Part shown: piece by piece, positions 36,753 through 44,240 of the stretch
How the letters are laid out: every line of letters starts with the position of its first letter
How positions within the stretch are numbered: position 1 is the stretch's first letter
Assembly: GCA_003250475.1 (NCBI GenBank)
Contig: QKGI01000032.1
Span: 1-49,526, forward strand
DNA: 49,526 bases
Direction: 5' to 3'
DNA from: Bacteroidota bacterium
Lineage (GTDB): Bacteria; Bacteroidota; Bacteroidia; Bacteroidales; VadinHA17
Position numbers and translations under genes: made by a program
Notes under the pieces: model-generated
Database searches by the model: none
What the model was told of the DNA's origin: nothing
Seen by the model: only the letters and a program-made list of their open reading frames with translations

Positions 36753-37514
36753 ATGGAAGAACAGGGAGAACATAAACAAGAAAGCCTGGCTGCAATTGCC
36801 GGCAGATACTGGAACTTTGCCAGGGTATATGTCATGGCTCACCCCGGGATCAGAAAAGGGCTCATTCTCCTTGCCGCTGCTGCCGGATTTCTGATTCTTC
36901 TTTCGATACCCCTTTATCTGGCACCTGCTCTTCAACGGTCATGGGGAACAAGCAGGGCAGAGTGCATGGCAGACTCCTCGCTTCTTGAGAATCGCGCAAT
37001 AAGACGACAGATCACAAATTCGAAAAATGAGATATACAGGCTGGAACGCAGGCTGTCATACTATATCCCGACACAGACATACCTTGTCGTAAATACCGTT
37101 GACAACAGATTCTCTCTTTACAGGAGCCGGAAACTTATCCGGGAAGGATTCTGCTCATCGGGCAGCTATACACTGCTCAAAACCGAGGACGGGGAGAAGG
37201 AATGGATATTCAAAACACCACGTGGCAGGTTTACAATACAGGGCAAGATAACTCATCCGGTATGGAGGAAACCTGACTGGGCTTTCGTGGAAGAGGGACT
37301 GCCGGTACCAGGACCGACAGATGCATCCAGGTATGAGTATGGAGTGCTCGGTGACTATGCCATGAGCCTCGGCGACGGGTACCTTATACACGGAACCCTG
37401 TACAAGAGACTCCTGGGAATGCCTGTGACACACGGATGCATCAGGCTTAATGATGACGACCTGGAAGCTGTATTCAACGCTCTGAGCGTGGGCTCAAAAG
37501 TCTATATTTATTGA
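36753..37514 (+). CDS. L,D-transpeptidase, membrane-anchored
   Basis: 253 residues from ATG 36753 (TTG 36747 is less likely). A membrane helix at about 36-58 (GLILLAAAAGFLILLSIPLYL) is followed by a short helical linker and a YkuD domain: YLVVNTVDNRFSLYR, YLIHGT and catalytic Cys229 in THGCIRL. The active site is canonical, unlike the preceding gene. It lies 2 bases after the first transpeptidase and 14 bases before the next gene, so all belong to one operon. Confidence 0.88.
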   Translation: MEEQGEHKQESLAAIAGRYWNFARVYVMAHPGIRKGLILLAAAAGFLILLSIPLYLAPALQRSWGTSRAECMADSSLLENRAIRRQITNSKNEIYRLERRLSYYIPTQTYLVVNTVDNRFSLYRSRKLIREGFCSSGSYTLLKTEDGEKEWIFKTPRGRFTIQGKITHPVWRKPDWAFVEEGLPVPGPTDASRYEYGVLGDYAMSLGDGYLIHGTLYKRLLGMPVTHGCIRLNDDDLEAVFNALSVGSKVYIY

Positions 37515-37528
37515 CAACGCCATAAACG

Positions 37529-38308
37529 ATGAACCGGGATAAATCGAAAACATATATAATTGCCGGCGTGGTGACGGGAATATTTCTGCTCTGTTACCTG
37601 GTGATCTCAGTGGTAGCGGTTAACCACGCGGTAAGAGCATTTGATGATGCCTACTTTGCCTCCCTTGAGCAATCGGAGAGCGATACTGTAAACCAGTGCG
37701 CCATCCCGGGATATATTGATCTTCTCAGGCAGAAGGCATTTTTAGGTTCACAGATAAAAATGGCGGAGGCAGATTCTATCGGTCTTCTCATAAATGTTCG
37801 CGACAGCGTCATACAGCTTCTGATTAAGGGTTTGCCGATACGCACAGTCAGGATCGACGGTTATGATGTCTCACCATTCTTTCACAGGACAAACCAGGAG
37901 GCGATATACAGTATGCTGTCAACACCGGTTACAATCACAGGGATGCAGGCTACATTCATGAAAGACCCGGTAACTGTTAAAATTGCACCTAAAGATACTT
38001 CCGAGGCCGTTGTGGATGCCAGGCCCGATACCACTGACTTTGAACCCGTATTCTTTACCATCGATACCGATAGTGAAATCCGCTTCTTCTTTGAACAGCT
38101 GGAAGATTCAATTGGTGCTGACAGGAGAGCGAAGTTCTTTTTCGACCTGAAAGACCGCTCAAGAAACGCCTCAGCTACCCTGAAGGCAATCGTCAGGTTC
38201 CGTATCCCGCCATATGTGCCTTATGTTAAAATATGGATTCCCAAGGCAGAGGCGAAGATCATCTACCGGGCCATACCACGCAACTGTCTTGTCGTTTTTA
38301 CCTATTAG
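37529..38308 (+). CDS. Membrane-anchored protein of unknown function, in the L,D-transpeptidase operon
   Basis: 259 residues. One N-terminal membrane helix at about residues 10-30 (IIAGVVTGIFLLCYLVISVVAV), the remainder exported or periplasmic and rich in charged residues and beta-type segments. No family recognised. Two stretches (VIQLLIKGLPIRTVRIDGYDVSPF and KAIVRFRIPPYVPYVKIWIPKAEAKI) look like conserved domain edges. Its place in the operon suggests a role in peptidoglycan or lipoprotein handling. Confidence 0.65.
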   Translation: MNRDKSKTYIIAGVVTGIFLLCYLVISVVAVNHAVRAFDDAYFASLEQSESDTVNQCAIPGYIDLLRQKAFLGSQIKMAEADSIGLLINVRDSVIQLLIKGLPIRTVRIDGYDVSPFFHRTNQEAIYSMLSTPVTITGMQATFMKDPVTVKIAPKDTSEAVVDARPDTTDFEPVFFTIDTDSEIRFFFEQLEDSIGADRRAKFFFDLKDRSRNASATLKAIVRFRIPPYVPYVKIWIPKAEAKIIYRAIPRNCLVVFTY

Positions 38309-38418
38309 TCAAGTCTACCGTTTTAATATTATTTAACTCTTTTGCACCTGTCGTTGTACTTATACAACATATTTCCATAATATTTTTAAATATATCTTTT
38401 GTAATTCCCGGAATCGTT

Positions 38419-38426
38419 TAAATTTG
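38419..38426 (+). promoter_or_regulatory. Candidate -7 box of the leader-lyase transcript
   Basis: TAAATTTG matches TAnnTTTG, with TTTG at 38398-38401, 17 bases upstream. It lies 20 bases before the leader peptide ATG. Confidence 0.5.
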
Positions 38427-38446
38427 CCGCTCAAATATTAAAGACA

Positions 38447-38509
38447 ATGCATTATTACCATAACCATTTCTTCTATTATTGTCGGTATTGGGATCCGGTA
38501 TCGACGTAA
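38447..38509 (+). CDS. Leader peptide rich in Tyr, His and Phe (attenuator)
   Basis: A 20-codon frame from ATG 38447 to TAA 38507-38509. The product has five Tyr, three His, two Phe and one Trp: 11 of 20 residues are aromatic or His, and eight lie within residues 2-11 (HYYHNHFFYY). This is far outside chance composition for noncoding DNA. It is placed between the -7 box and a terminator ahead of an aromatic-amino-acid lyase gene, which is the arrangement of a ribosome-mediated attenuator such as the tna or phe leaders. Translation is untested. Confidence 0.65.
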   Translation: MHYYHNHFFYYCRYWDPVST

Positions 38510-38550
38510 GCAGGATTAATGGTTGTTTAAGATATTACAGCAGATTTCGA

Positions 38551-38585
38551 TGGCTTACCAGGATAAGGTAGGCCATTTTTAATTT
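38551..38585 (+). terminator. Attenuator terminator before the lyase gene
   Basis: TGGCTTACC (38551-38559) pairs with GGTAGGCCA (38567-38575), nine bases with one G-T wobble, loop of seven, then TTTTTAATTT. GCTTAC in its left arm is also complementary to GTAAGC (38506-38511), which spans the leader stop codon. That gives a possible alternative pairing that would prevent the terminator. Confidence 0.65.
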
Positions 38586-38604
38586 AATTAATAACTAAAC
38601 GAAA

Positions 38605-40071
38605 ATGACTTCCAGTAACAGTGAGAACGAGGTGAAATTTTTCAGCGGCCGGACAGTGCCTCTTGAAATGCACAAGGTAAAAGTAGTACAGTCTGTCAAC
38701 CTTCCTGTGGTTGAGGACCGGCTAAAGGCAATTAAAAAGGCCGGGTTCAATACATTCCTATTGGAGACACCTGACATTTTCCTGGACATGCTCACTGACA
38801 GCGGCACAAATGCCATGAGCGACCAGCAGGTCTCAAAGATGTTCATTGCCGATGATGCATATGCCGGGTCACAGAGCTTTACAAGGATGAAGCAGGCCGT
38901 GCTGGATGTCTTCGGGAAAGAGATGGTACTGCCTGTCCATCAGGGCAGGGCTGCAGAAAATGTTATCAGCCAGATATTTGTGAGGCCTTCCACTTTTGTC
39001 CCCATGAATTATCATTTTACCACAACGCTGGCACATATTGAGCTACGCGGTGGTAAGGTGGTGGAGCTGTATAAGCCGGAGGCTATGAAAATAAAGAGTG
39101 ATCACCCCTTCAAGGGAAATATTGACATAGAGAGACTTGAGGAGCTCATCAGGAAAGAGGGCCGAGAGGCCGTATCATTCATCAGGATGGAGGCATCGAC
39201 AAACCTGATCGGAGGGCAGCCTTTCTCACTGGCAAACCTTAAAGAGGTCAGGAAGGTTGCCGACAGGTATTCACTGATGGTTGTGCTTGATGCCAGCCTG
39301 ATCGGTGAGAATGCCTATATGATAAAAAAACGTGAAGAGGCATATCATGATTCCGATCTCCGTTCTATACTTCGTGAGATGAGCAGCCTTGCCGACATAG
39401 TATATTTCTCAGCACGCAAGGTCAGTTCATCAAGAGGAGGGGCAATATGCACCAACAGCAAAGAGCTGTTTGAAAAGATGAAGGAGATTGTCCCGCTTTA
39501 TGAGGGTTTTCTTACTTACGGAGGTATCTCCGTCAGGGAGATTGAAGCAATAGCTGTAGGTCTGGAAGAGACCACCAGGGAAAACGTCGTGAACCAGTCC
39601 CCTTCGTTCATCGATTATATGGTAAAGGAGATTGACAGGTTGGGGATGCCTGTTGTTATGCCCGGCGGGGCTCTCGGGTGTCATATTGATGCCATGCAGT
39701 TCCTCGCTCATGTCAGGCAGGAGGAGTATCCGGCAGGAGCCCTGGCAGCTGCCTATTATATCGTCTCCGGCGTCAGGGGCATGGAACGTGGAACGGTAAG
39801 CAGCCACCGCGACAGCGAGGGCAGGGATATCCTCTCCGACCTCGAGTTGCTCAGGCTGGCAGTTCCCAGGCGGGTATTTACCCTCTCACAGGTGGAGTAT
39901 GTCATTGACAGGTTAAACTGGTTGTATGCCCACCGGGAAATGATCGGAGGTCTTCGCTTCGTTGAGGAACCGGCTGTTCTTCGCTTCTTTATGGGCAGGA
40001 TGGAAGCCATTGGCGACTGGCCGGAGAAGCTGGCCCTCCAATACAGGAAAGAGTTTGCAAACGGATTATAA
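38605..40071 (+). CDS. Beta-eliminating lyase, tyrosine-phenol-lyase/tryptophanase family
   Basis: 488 residues, fold type I PLP enzyme. The PLP lysine is Lys272 (SARK). Other conserved positions are HQGR, Tyr86 in DAYAGS, TNLIGGQP (substrate carboxylate) and Arg417 in LRLAVPRR. Residues associated with tyrosine rather than tryptophan are kept: the FTTT motif at 138-141 and the MERG Arg395. One key change stands out: DATR, whose Arg contacts the PLP phenolate, is DASL here (Leu232). It would degrade tyrosine to phenol, pyruvate and ammonia, but the change makes the activity uncertain. A leader peptide and terminator precede it. Confidence 0.85.
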   Translation: MTSSNSENEVKFFSGRTVPLEMHKVKVVQSVNLPVVEDRLKAIKKAGFNTFLLETPDIFLDMLTDSGTNAMSDQQVSKMFIADDAYAGSQSFTRMKQAVLDVFGKEMVLPVHQGRAAENVISQIFVRPSTFVPMNYHFTTTLAHIELRGGKVVELYKPEAMKIKSDHPFKGNIDIERLEELIRKEGREAVSFIRMEASTNLIGGQPFSLANLKEVRKVADRYSLMVVLDASLIGENAYMIKKREEAYHDSDLRSILREMSSLADIVYFSARKVSSSRGGAICTNSKELFEKMKEIVPLYEGFLTYGGISVREIEAIAVGLEETTRENVVNQSPSFIDYMVKEIDRLGMPVVMPGGALGCHIDAMQFLAHVRQEEYPAGALAAAYYIVSGVRGMERGTVSSHRDSEGRDILSDLELLRLAVPRRVFTLSQVEYVIDRLNWLYAHREMIGGLRFVEEPAVLRFFMGRMEAIGDWPEKLALQYRKEFANGL

Positions 40072-40193
40072 CAGGCAGGGCAGAGACTGTAAAACACAAA
40101 ATATCAGTCATTACAGTTTCTGCAATGTTCCCGGTTTAATCCGGGTAATGATCAAAAATTAAGGTGATCTGACAAAAATCTCATCTTAGTTGT

Positions 40194-40201
40194 TAATTTT
40201 G
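40194..40201 (+). promoter_or_regulatory. Candidate -7 box of tRNA-Lys
   Basis: TAATTTTG fits TAnnTTTG, 12 bases before the tRNA. No clear -33 TTG was found. Confidence 0.45.
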
Positions 40202-40213
40202 CATTCGCAATTG

Positions 40214-40289
<76 letters not shown>

Positions 40290-40297
40290 GGATCAAA

Positions 40298-40330
40298 AGC
40301 GAGGGAGCTGTTAGGCTCCCTTGCTTTTTC
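40298..40330 (+). terminator. Terminator after tRNA-Lys
   Basis: AGCGAGGGAGC pairs with GCTCCCTTGCT, with one wobble, loop TGTTAG, followed by TTTTT. A second, less regular copy lies at about 40408-40440. Confidence 0.8.
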
Positions 40331-40365
40331 AGACAGATGGCAGAGCATCCCGACTTTAGTCGGGA

Positions 40366-40447
40366 GGGTCCAGGGTTCGAGTCCCTGCAGACCGACCAGG
40401 ATCAAAAGCCAGGGAGCCGTTAGGCTTCCTTGCTTTTTCAGACAGAG
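40366..40447 (+). repeat. Duplicated 3' end of tRNA-Lys plus terminator
   Basis: About 82 bases nearly identical to 40257-40338: the T arm, acceptor 3' strand, CCA and hairpin of tRNA-Lys. Bases 40339-40365 before it resemble a D-arm piece (GGCAGAGCA), but the anticodon arm is replaced by a hairpin TCCCGACTTTAGTCGGGA, and the 5' acceptor strand is missing. It cannot fold as a complete tRNA. Offset is 109 bases. Confidence 0.8.
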
Positions 40448-40589
40448 CTTTTAACTCAGGCACCAGGTGTAACGGACGAAACGACTGCTGTCACCATGCA
40501 ATCTAAATACATACCGGCATTCGAGTTTTTTCTTAACTTCAGCATCAGTAATGCAAGACTGAATTCAACGGTTCACAAATACATAATCG

Positions 40590-41477
40590 ATGAAAAGGAT
40601 AATACTATTCGCAACAGTTCTTGTGGCTTGTGCGATACTGAACGCACAGCCTGCAGGACAGGGAAAACTGCCATGCCGGATGGAGGAGCTGACATCCCCG
40701 CAGTTTGTGAAGGCTGTTGAAGCATCGGGAGGCGTATGCGTCATACCCATTGGTATTATCGAGAAGCATGCGACGCAGTTGCCGCTGGGAACCGATCTTT
40801 TTGAGGCCCGGGCATCTGTCATCATGGCGGCAGAGAAAGAATACGCTGTCGTTTTTCCGCCATATTATACAGGGCAGATATTCGAAGCCAGGCACCAGCC
40901 GGGAACCATGGCCTACAGCACCGACCTGATGTGGAAGATGCTGGAAGAGACCTGCTCGGAGCTGTCTAGAAACGGGCTGAAAAAGATCATCCTCTTCAAC
41001 GGCCACGGGGGAAGCACCTACTTCCTTCAGTATTTCTGCCAGGCACAGCTGGCAGAGAGGAAGGATTACGTTGTAGTCCTCTTCCGGTCCGGAGCCGATC
41101 CTGAAAAGGACAGGGAGATAAAGGAATTGAAAAAAGCCTCACGGGATGGCCATGCAGGAGAGGAAGAAACTTCAATGATGTATTTTATCCGCCCCGACCT
41201 TGTGGATACTGAGGCCATAGGTGTGGAGTCCGGGGCCAGCCAGGGCCGGCTTGACATGATGCCATTCGGATATTCGGGATTTGGCTGGTATGCCAGGTAC
41301 CCGAACCATTATGCCGGCGACCCGGCTCAGCCCGATGCCAGGCTCGGTGAGCTCCTGGTAACAAAGGAGGCAGATCAGCTGGCAGAGCTCATAAGATATC
41401 TGAAGCATGACAATACCCTGGAACAGCTCCAGCAGGAATTCTATGACAGAACTGTTAACCCTTTGAAAAAGGATTGA
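40590..41477 (+). CDS. Creatininase-family amidohydrolase, exported
   Basis: 295 residues with a Sec signal peptide (MKRIILFATVLVACAILNAQ). Metal ligands of the creatininase/MftE family are visible: Glu58, His60 and Asp69 in IEKHATQLPLGTD, NGHGG near residue 150, and GHAGEEETS near 200. The family opens cyclic amides, including creatinine and some peptide-derived lactams. Most are cytoplasmic; a signal peptide in this enzyme is unusual though found in Bacteroidota members. The aldo/keto reductase gene follows with a one-base gap. Confidence 0.8.
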   Translation: MKRIILFATVLVACAILNAQPAGQGKLPCRMEELTSPQFVKAVEASGGVCVIPIGIIEKHATQLPLGTDLFEARASVIMAAEKEYAVVFPPYYTGQIFEARHQPGTMAYSTDLMWKMLEETCSELSRNGLKKIILFNGHGGSTYFLQYFCQAQLAERKDYVVVLFRSGADPEKDREIKELKKASRDGHAGEEETSMMYFIRPDLVDTEAIGVESGASQGRLDMMPFGYSGFGWYARYPNHYAGDPAQPDARLGELLVTKEADQLAELIRYLKHDNTLEQLQQEFYDRTVNPLKKD

Positions 41478-41478
41478 G

Positions 41479-42441
41479 ATGAAAAGAAGAAATTTTATCG
41501 TATCAGCTGCCCTTTCCGTACCGGCAGTCACTCTTTTCCCGGATGATCTGTCGGGTATCGGCAGGGAAAAAGTGCCCGGGAAGATTGAGAAGAGATCATT
41601 GGGCAGGACAGGGGAGAAGCTATCGGTGATAGGCTTCGGGGGCATAGTCGTCATGAACGCAAGCCCGGATGAAGCTGCCGGTGCGGTTGAAATGGCAATT
41701 GCTTCAGGAATAAACTACTTTGATGTGGCTCCCTCGTATGGAGATGCAGAGATTAAGCTTGGCCCGGCACTGGAACCATACAGGAAGAGAGTATTCCTTG
41801 CCTGCAAGACGGGTAAGCGTACTAAAGATGAAGCCCGCAGGGAACTGGAACAGTCGCTGGTCAACCTCCGTACAGATCATTTCGACCTATATCAGCATCA
41901 TGCAGTTACAAAGCCCGGGGAGGTCGATACTATCCTGGGTCCCGGCGGTGCTATGGAGACCTTCCTGGAAGCAAGGGAGGAGGGGAAGGTCAGGTTCCTG
42001 GGTTTTTCCGCCCACTCGGTAGAGGCAGCGCTGGCAATGATGGAGGGGTTCGATTTCGATACCATACTGTTCCCGTTTAACTATGCCACATGGAATGCCG
42101 GGAACTTCGGGCCGCAGGTGATGGCCCGGGCGAGGGAGAAGAATATGGGTATCCTGGCCCTGAAGGCAATGGCGAGAGGCCCCTGGCCTGAGGGTGCCGA
42201 CCGTACCAGATATCCCAAATGCTGGTATGAGCCGCTGACTGAACCGGAAGATATAGCACTGGGTTTGCGTTTTACACTTTCTCATCCTGTCACAGCAGCA
42301 ATTCCCCCGGGTGAGGGCGAGCTGTTCCGTGCGGCGCTGAGGATCGCAGATAGATTAGAACCACTTGACAGCGATGAAGTTCGCCTGATAAAGGAAAAGG
42401 CGCTTTCAGGCACTCCGCTGTTCAGTTATACCGGGTCATGA
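41479..42441 (+). CDS. Aldo/keto reductase, likely Tat-exported
   Basis: 320 residues. An N-terminal segment with KRRNF and a hydrophobic run (IVSAALSVPAVTLF) looks like a Tat signal, as in exported family members in this phylum. The barrel has the catalytic set Asp82 (FDVAPSYGD), Tyr87, Lys110 (LACKTGKR) and His140 (DLYQHH). It would reduce a carbonyl with NADPH. Operon partner of the creatininase-like gene, both exported, suggesting one pathway, but the substrate is unknown. Confidence 0.85.
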   Translation: MKRRNFIVSAALSVPAVTLFPDDLSGIGREKVPGKIEKRSLGRTGEKLSVIGFGGIVVMNASPDEAAGAVEMAIASGINYFDVAPSYGDAEIKLGPALEPYRKRVFLACKTGKRTKDEARRELEQSLVNLRTDHFDLYQHHAVTKPGEVDTILGPGGAMETFLEAREEGKVRFLGFSAHSVEAALAMMEGFDFDTILFPFNYATWNAGNFGPQVMARAREKNMGILALKAMARGPWPEGADRTRYPKCWYEPLTEPEDIALGLRFTLSHPVTAAIPPGEGELFRAALRIADRLEPLDSDEVRLIKEKALSGTPLFSYTGS

Positions 42442-42552
42442 TACATCTGTGATCAAAACGGTACCTGCTATACCTCAGGCATATTCCTCACTGCTGTGAT
42501 ATCAGCTCAGTTTATATCCCGGCTAAATGACCTGCTAAAGATTACAGGTATG

Positions 42553-42571
42553 ATGCCATATAATGTGGCAT
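42553..42571. other. Palindrome ATGCCA/TGGCAT, possible operator
   Basis: Six-base arms at 42553-42558 and 42566-42571 with a TATAATG core. Two further GCCATA-type sequences follow at about 42592 and 42603 in the same 60-base stretch. This is the most regular feature of 42442-42646; otherwise it holds no gene. Confidence 0.35.
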
Positions 42572-42646
42572 AAGGTATTTTGCCATATAATCAGGTATTT
42601 ACGCCATAAATGCCAGGCACTTCCATGACGGCTTTGCTAAAAAAAA

Positions 42647-42677
42647 TTGACTTGAGTAGTTCAGGAGCTTAAATTTG
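42647..42677 (+). promoter_or_regulatory. Candidate promoter of the outer-membrane barrel gene (TTGA-19-TAAATTTG)
   Basis: TTGA at 42647-42650 and TAAATTTG at 42670-42677 with 19 bases between, an almost ideal Bacteroidota promoter. It lies 33 bases before ATG 42711. Confidence 0.65.
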
Positions 42678-42710
42678 AAATATTGAATTCAAAACCTAAA
42701 GAAGTATTCT

Positions 42711-43316
42711 ATGAAAAAAGCTACAGTTCTGACATTACTGTTACTTGGTATCACCGTTTCCCTGACAGCACAGCCCGGATTTGGAGCAGGCGTCAAGGGC
42801 GGTGTTAACCTTGCCACACAGGTTACTACAGGATCAGGAGAAGGTGTTGCCGTAAGAAGTCTTATCGGCTTTAACGCCGGAGTCTATGGAAACGTCTTTA
42901 TTCTTGATTTTCTTGCAATACAACCTGAGCTTCTTGTCTCATCCCGGGGCTCTGACTGGGATGATCCTTATTACAACGTGAAGGACATGCTTATGTACAT
43001 TGATCTCCCGTTGCTTGTCAGGTACCAGCCGGTAAAGTATGTAAACATTCATGCCGGGCCACAGTTTGGAATGCTTTTGAGTGCCAAACAGCAGGATGAT
43101 GACACCGGAGAGATCTCTGACATAAAGGACTGGTACAATTCACTCGACATGGGGGTTGCTTTTGGAGCTGAGGCAAATCTGCCATTCAGGATCAACCTCA
43201 CCGTCAGATATGTCATTGGCCTGGTTTCTGCAACAAACGATGTGGAGTATATTGAGCCATGGAGGAATAACTTTCTGCAGGTTTCTCTTGGGTACAGGCT
43301 CATCGGTGACAAGTGA
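42711..43316 (+). CDS. Outer-membrane beta-barrel protein
   Basis: 201 residues with a Sec signal peptide ending TAQP (about residue 20). Alternating amphipathic strands with Gly-rich turns (GFGAGVKGGVNLATQ, LAIQPELLVSSRGS, YIDLPLLVRYQPVKYVNIHAGPQFGML) and a terminal strand LQVSLGYRLI are typical of the small PorT-like outer-membrane barrel family. Probably eight strands; role unknown. Driven by a strong promoter and followed by a terminator. Confidence 0.85.
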   Translation: MKKATVLTLLLLGITVSLTAQPGFGAGVKGGVNLATQVTTGSGEGVAVRSLIGFNAGVYGNVFILDFLAIQPELLVSSRGSDWDDPYYNVKDMLMYIDLPLLVRYQPVKYVNIHAGPQFGMLLSAKQQDDDTGEISDIKDWYNSLDMGVAFGAEANLPFRINLTVRYVIGLVSATNDVEYIEPWRNNFLQVSLGYRLIGDK

Positions 43317-43382
43317 TCCGGCAGCTCTTGTTTATTTAGTAGCTGACTCTGGCAGCTGCAACCAGTTGAAGGAAAAAGAAAA

Positions 43383-43409
43383 CCCGGCAGACAATATTGT
43401 ACTGCCGGG
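43383..43409. terminator. Terminator between the barrel and superoxide dismutase genes
   Basis: Perfect arms CCCGGCAG (43383-43390) and CTGCCGGG (43402-43409). T-runs are short on both sides, so strength is moderate, but it sits between two convergent genes. Confidence 0.65.
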
Positions 43410-43432
43410 CTTCCCGCTTCAGAAATGACAGA

Positions 43433-44116
43433 TTACTTCACTGCTTCGTTATAAAGTTCTGCAACCTTCTTCCAGTTTACCACGTTCCAGAAATTGCTTA
43501 CATATTCAGGTCTGCGGTTCTGGTATTTAAGATAGTATGCATGTTCCCAGACGTCGAGCGCCAGTATTGGTGTACCGTGTTTGGAGGCAACATCCATCAA
43601 CGGATTGTCCTGGTTCGGGGTCTGTGAGACGAACAGCCTGCCGTCAGCGTCGACTGCCAGCCAGGCCCATCCGCTTCCGAACTGTGTTTTGGCTGCATTC
43701 TCAAATTCCGTTTTAAATCTGTCAAACGAGCCGAATGTCTTGTTTATGGCATCCAGGAGCGCTCCTTCAGGCTGACCACCCGCGTTGGGGCCCATAACCT
43801 TCCAGAACAGCATATGGTTATAGTATCCTCCGCCGTTATTCCTTATTGAGGCCGGGAATGCGCTGATTTTTGAAAAGATATCTTCCAGGGAAAGATTATC
43901 GATCTTATTCTCAGCTGCTGCTTTGACGAAATTATCATAGTAGGCTCTGTGATGTTTTGTATAATGAATCTCCATCGTCTGGGCGTCAATGTACGGCTCC
44001 AGTGCATTGTATGCATATGGGAGCTCCGGGAATGTATAATTCTGTGCCATAGCTTTGTTGTTTGTTGTTACAAGACCAATAATGAATGTGAAAATCAGAA
44101 TTGCCGTTGTTTTCAT
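43433..44116 (-). CDS. Superoxide dismutase (Fe/Mn), exported
   Basis: 227 residues with a Sec signal peptide ([24 protein letters not shown]). The mature part starts [18 protein letters not shown], and the metal ligands follow: His51 in MEIHYTKHH, His near 101 in YYNHMLFW, and the Asp/His pair in [11 protein letters not shown]. Converts superoxide to peroxide and oxygen. Export to the periplasm is unusual for an Fe/Mn enzyme in this group, where the cytoplasmic form is usual. Fe versus Mn use cannot be decided here. Confidence 0.92.
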   Translation of the reverse strand: MKTTAILIFTFIIGLVTTNNKAMAQNYTFPELPYAYNALEPYIDAQTMEIHYTKHHRAYYDNFVKAAAENKIDNLSLEDIFSKISAFPASIRNNGGGYYNHMLFWKVMGPNAGGQPEGALLDAINKTFGSFDRFKTEFENAAKTQFGSGWAWLAVDADGRLFVSQTPNQDNPLMDVASKHGTPILALDVWEHAYYLKYQNRRPEYVSNFWNVVNWKKVAELYNEAVK

Positions 44117-44240
44117 GTTTTTATTTGTTTTTTTGGTGAAACACTGTCGTCCGGGATTTGTTCATAACAATGCATTTTTATTTTTCACTGATTTAGTATC
44201 TTTCGATTCAATATGTACCAATTCACTAAACTTTACGAAC

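Noticed and set aside
40366-40398. Second functional tRNA-Lys
   Set aside because: The 5' acceptor strand and normal anticodon arm are missing.
40430-40720. Plus-strand open frame of 96 codons before the creatininase-like gene
   Set aside because: It overlaps the signal-peptide region of a well-supported gene and shows no domain or conserved pattern.
44055-44240. N-terminal extension of the zinc metallopeptidase
   Set aside because: The conserved head MKWQGRR starts at 44241; the extension would overlap the start of the divergent dismutase gene.
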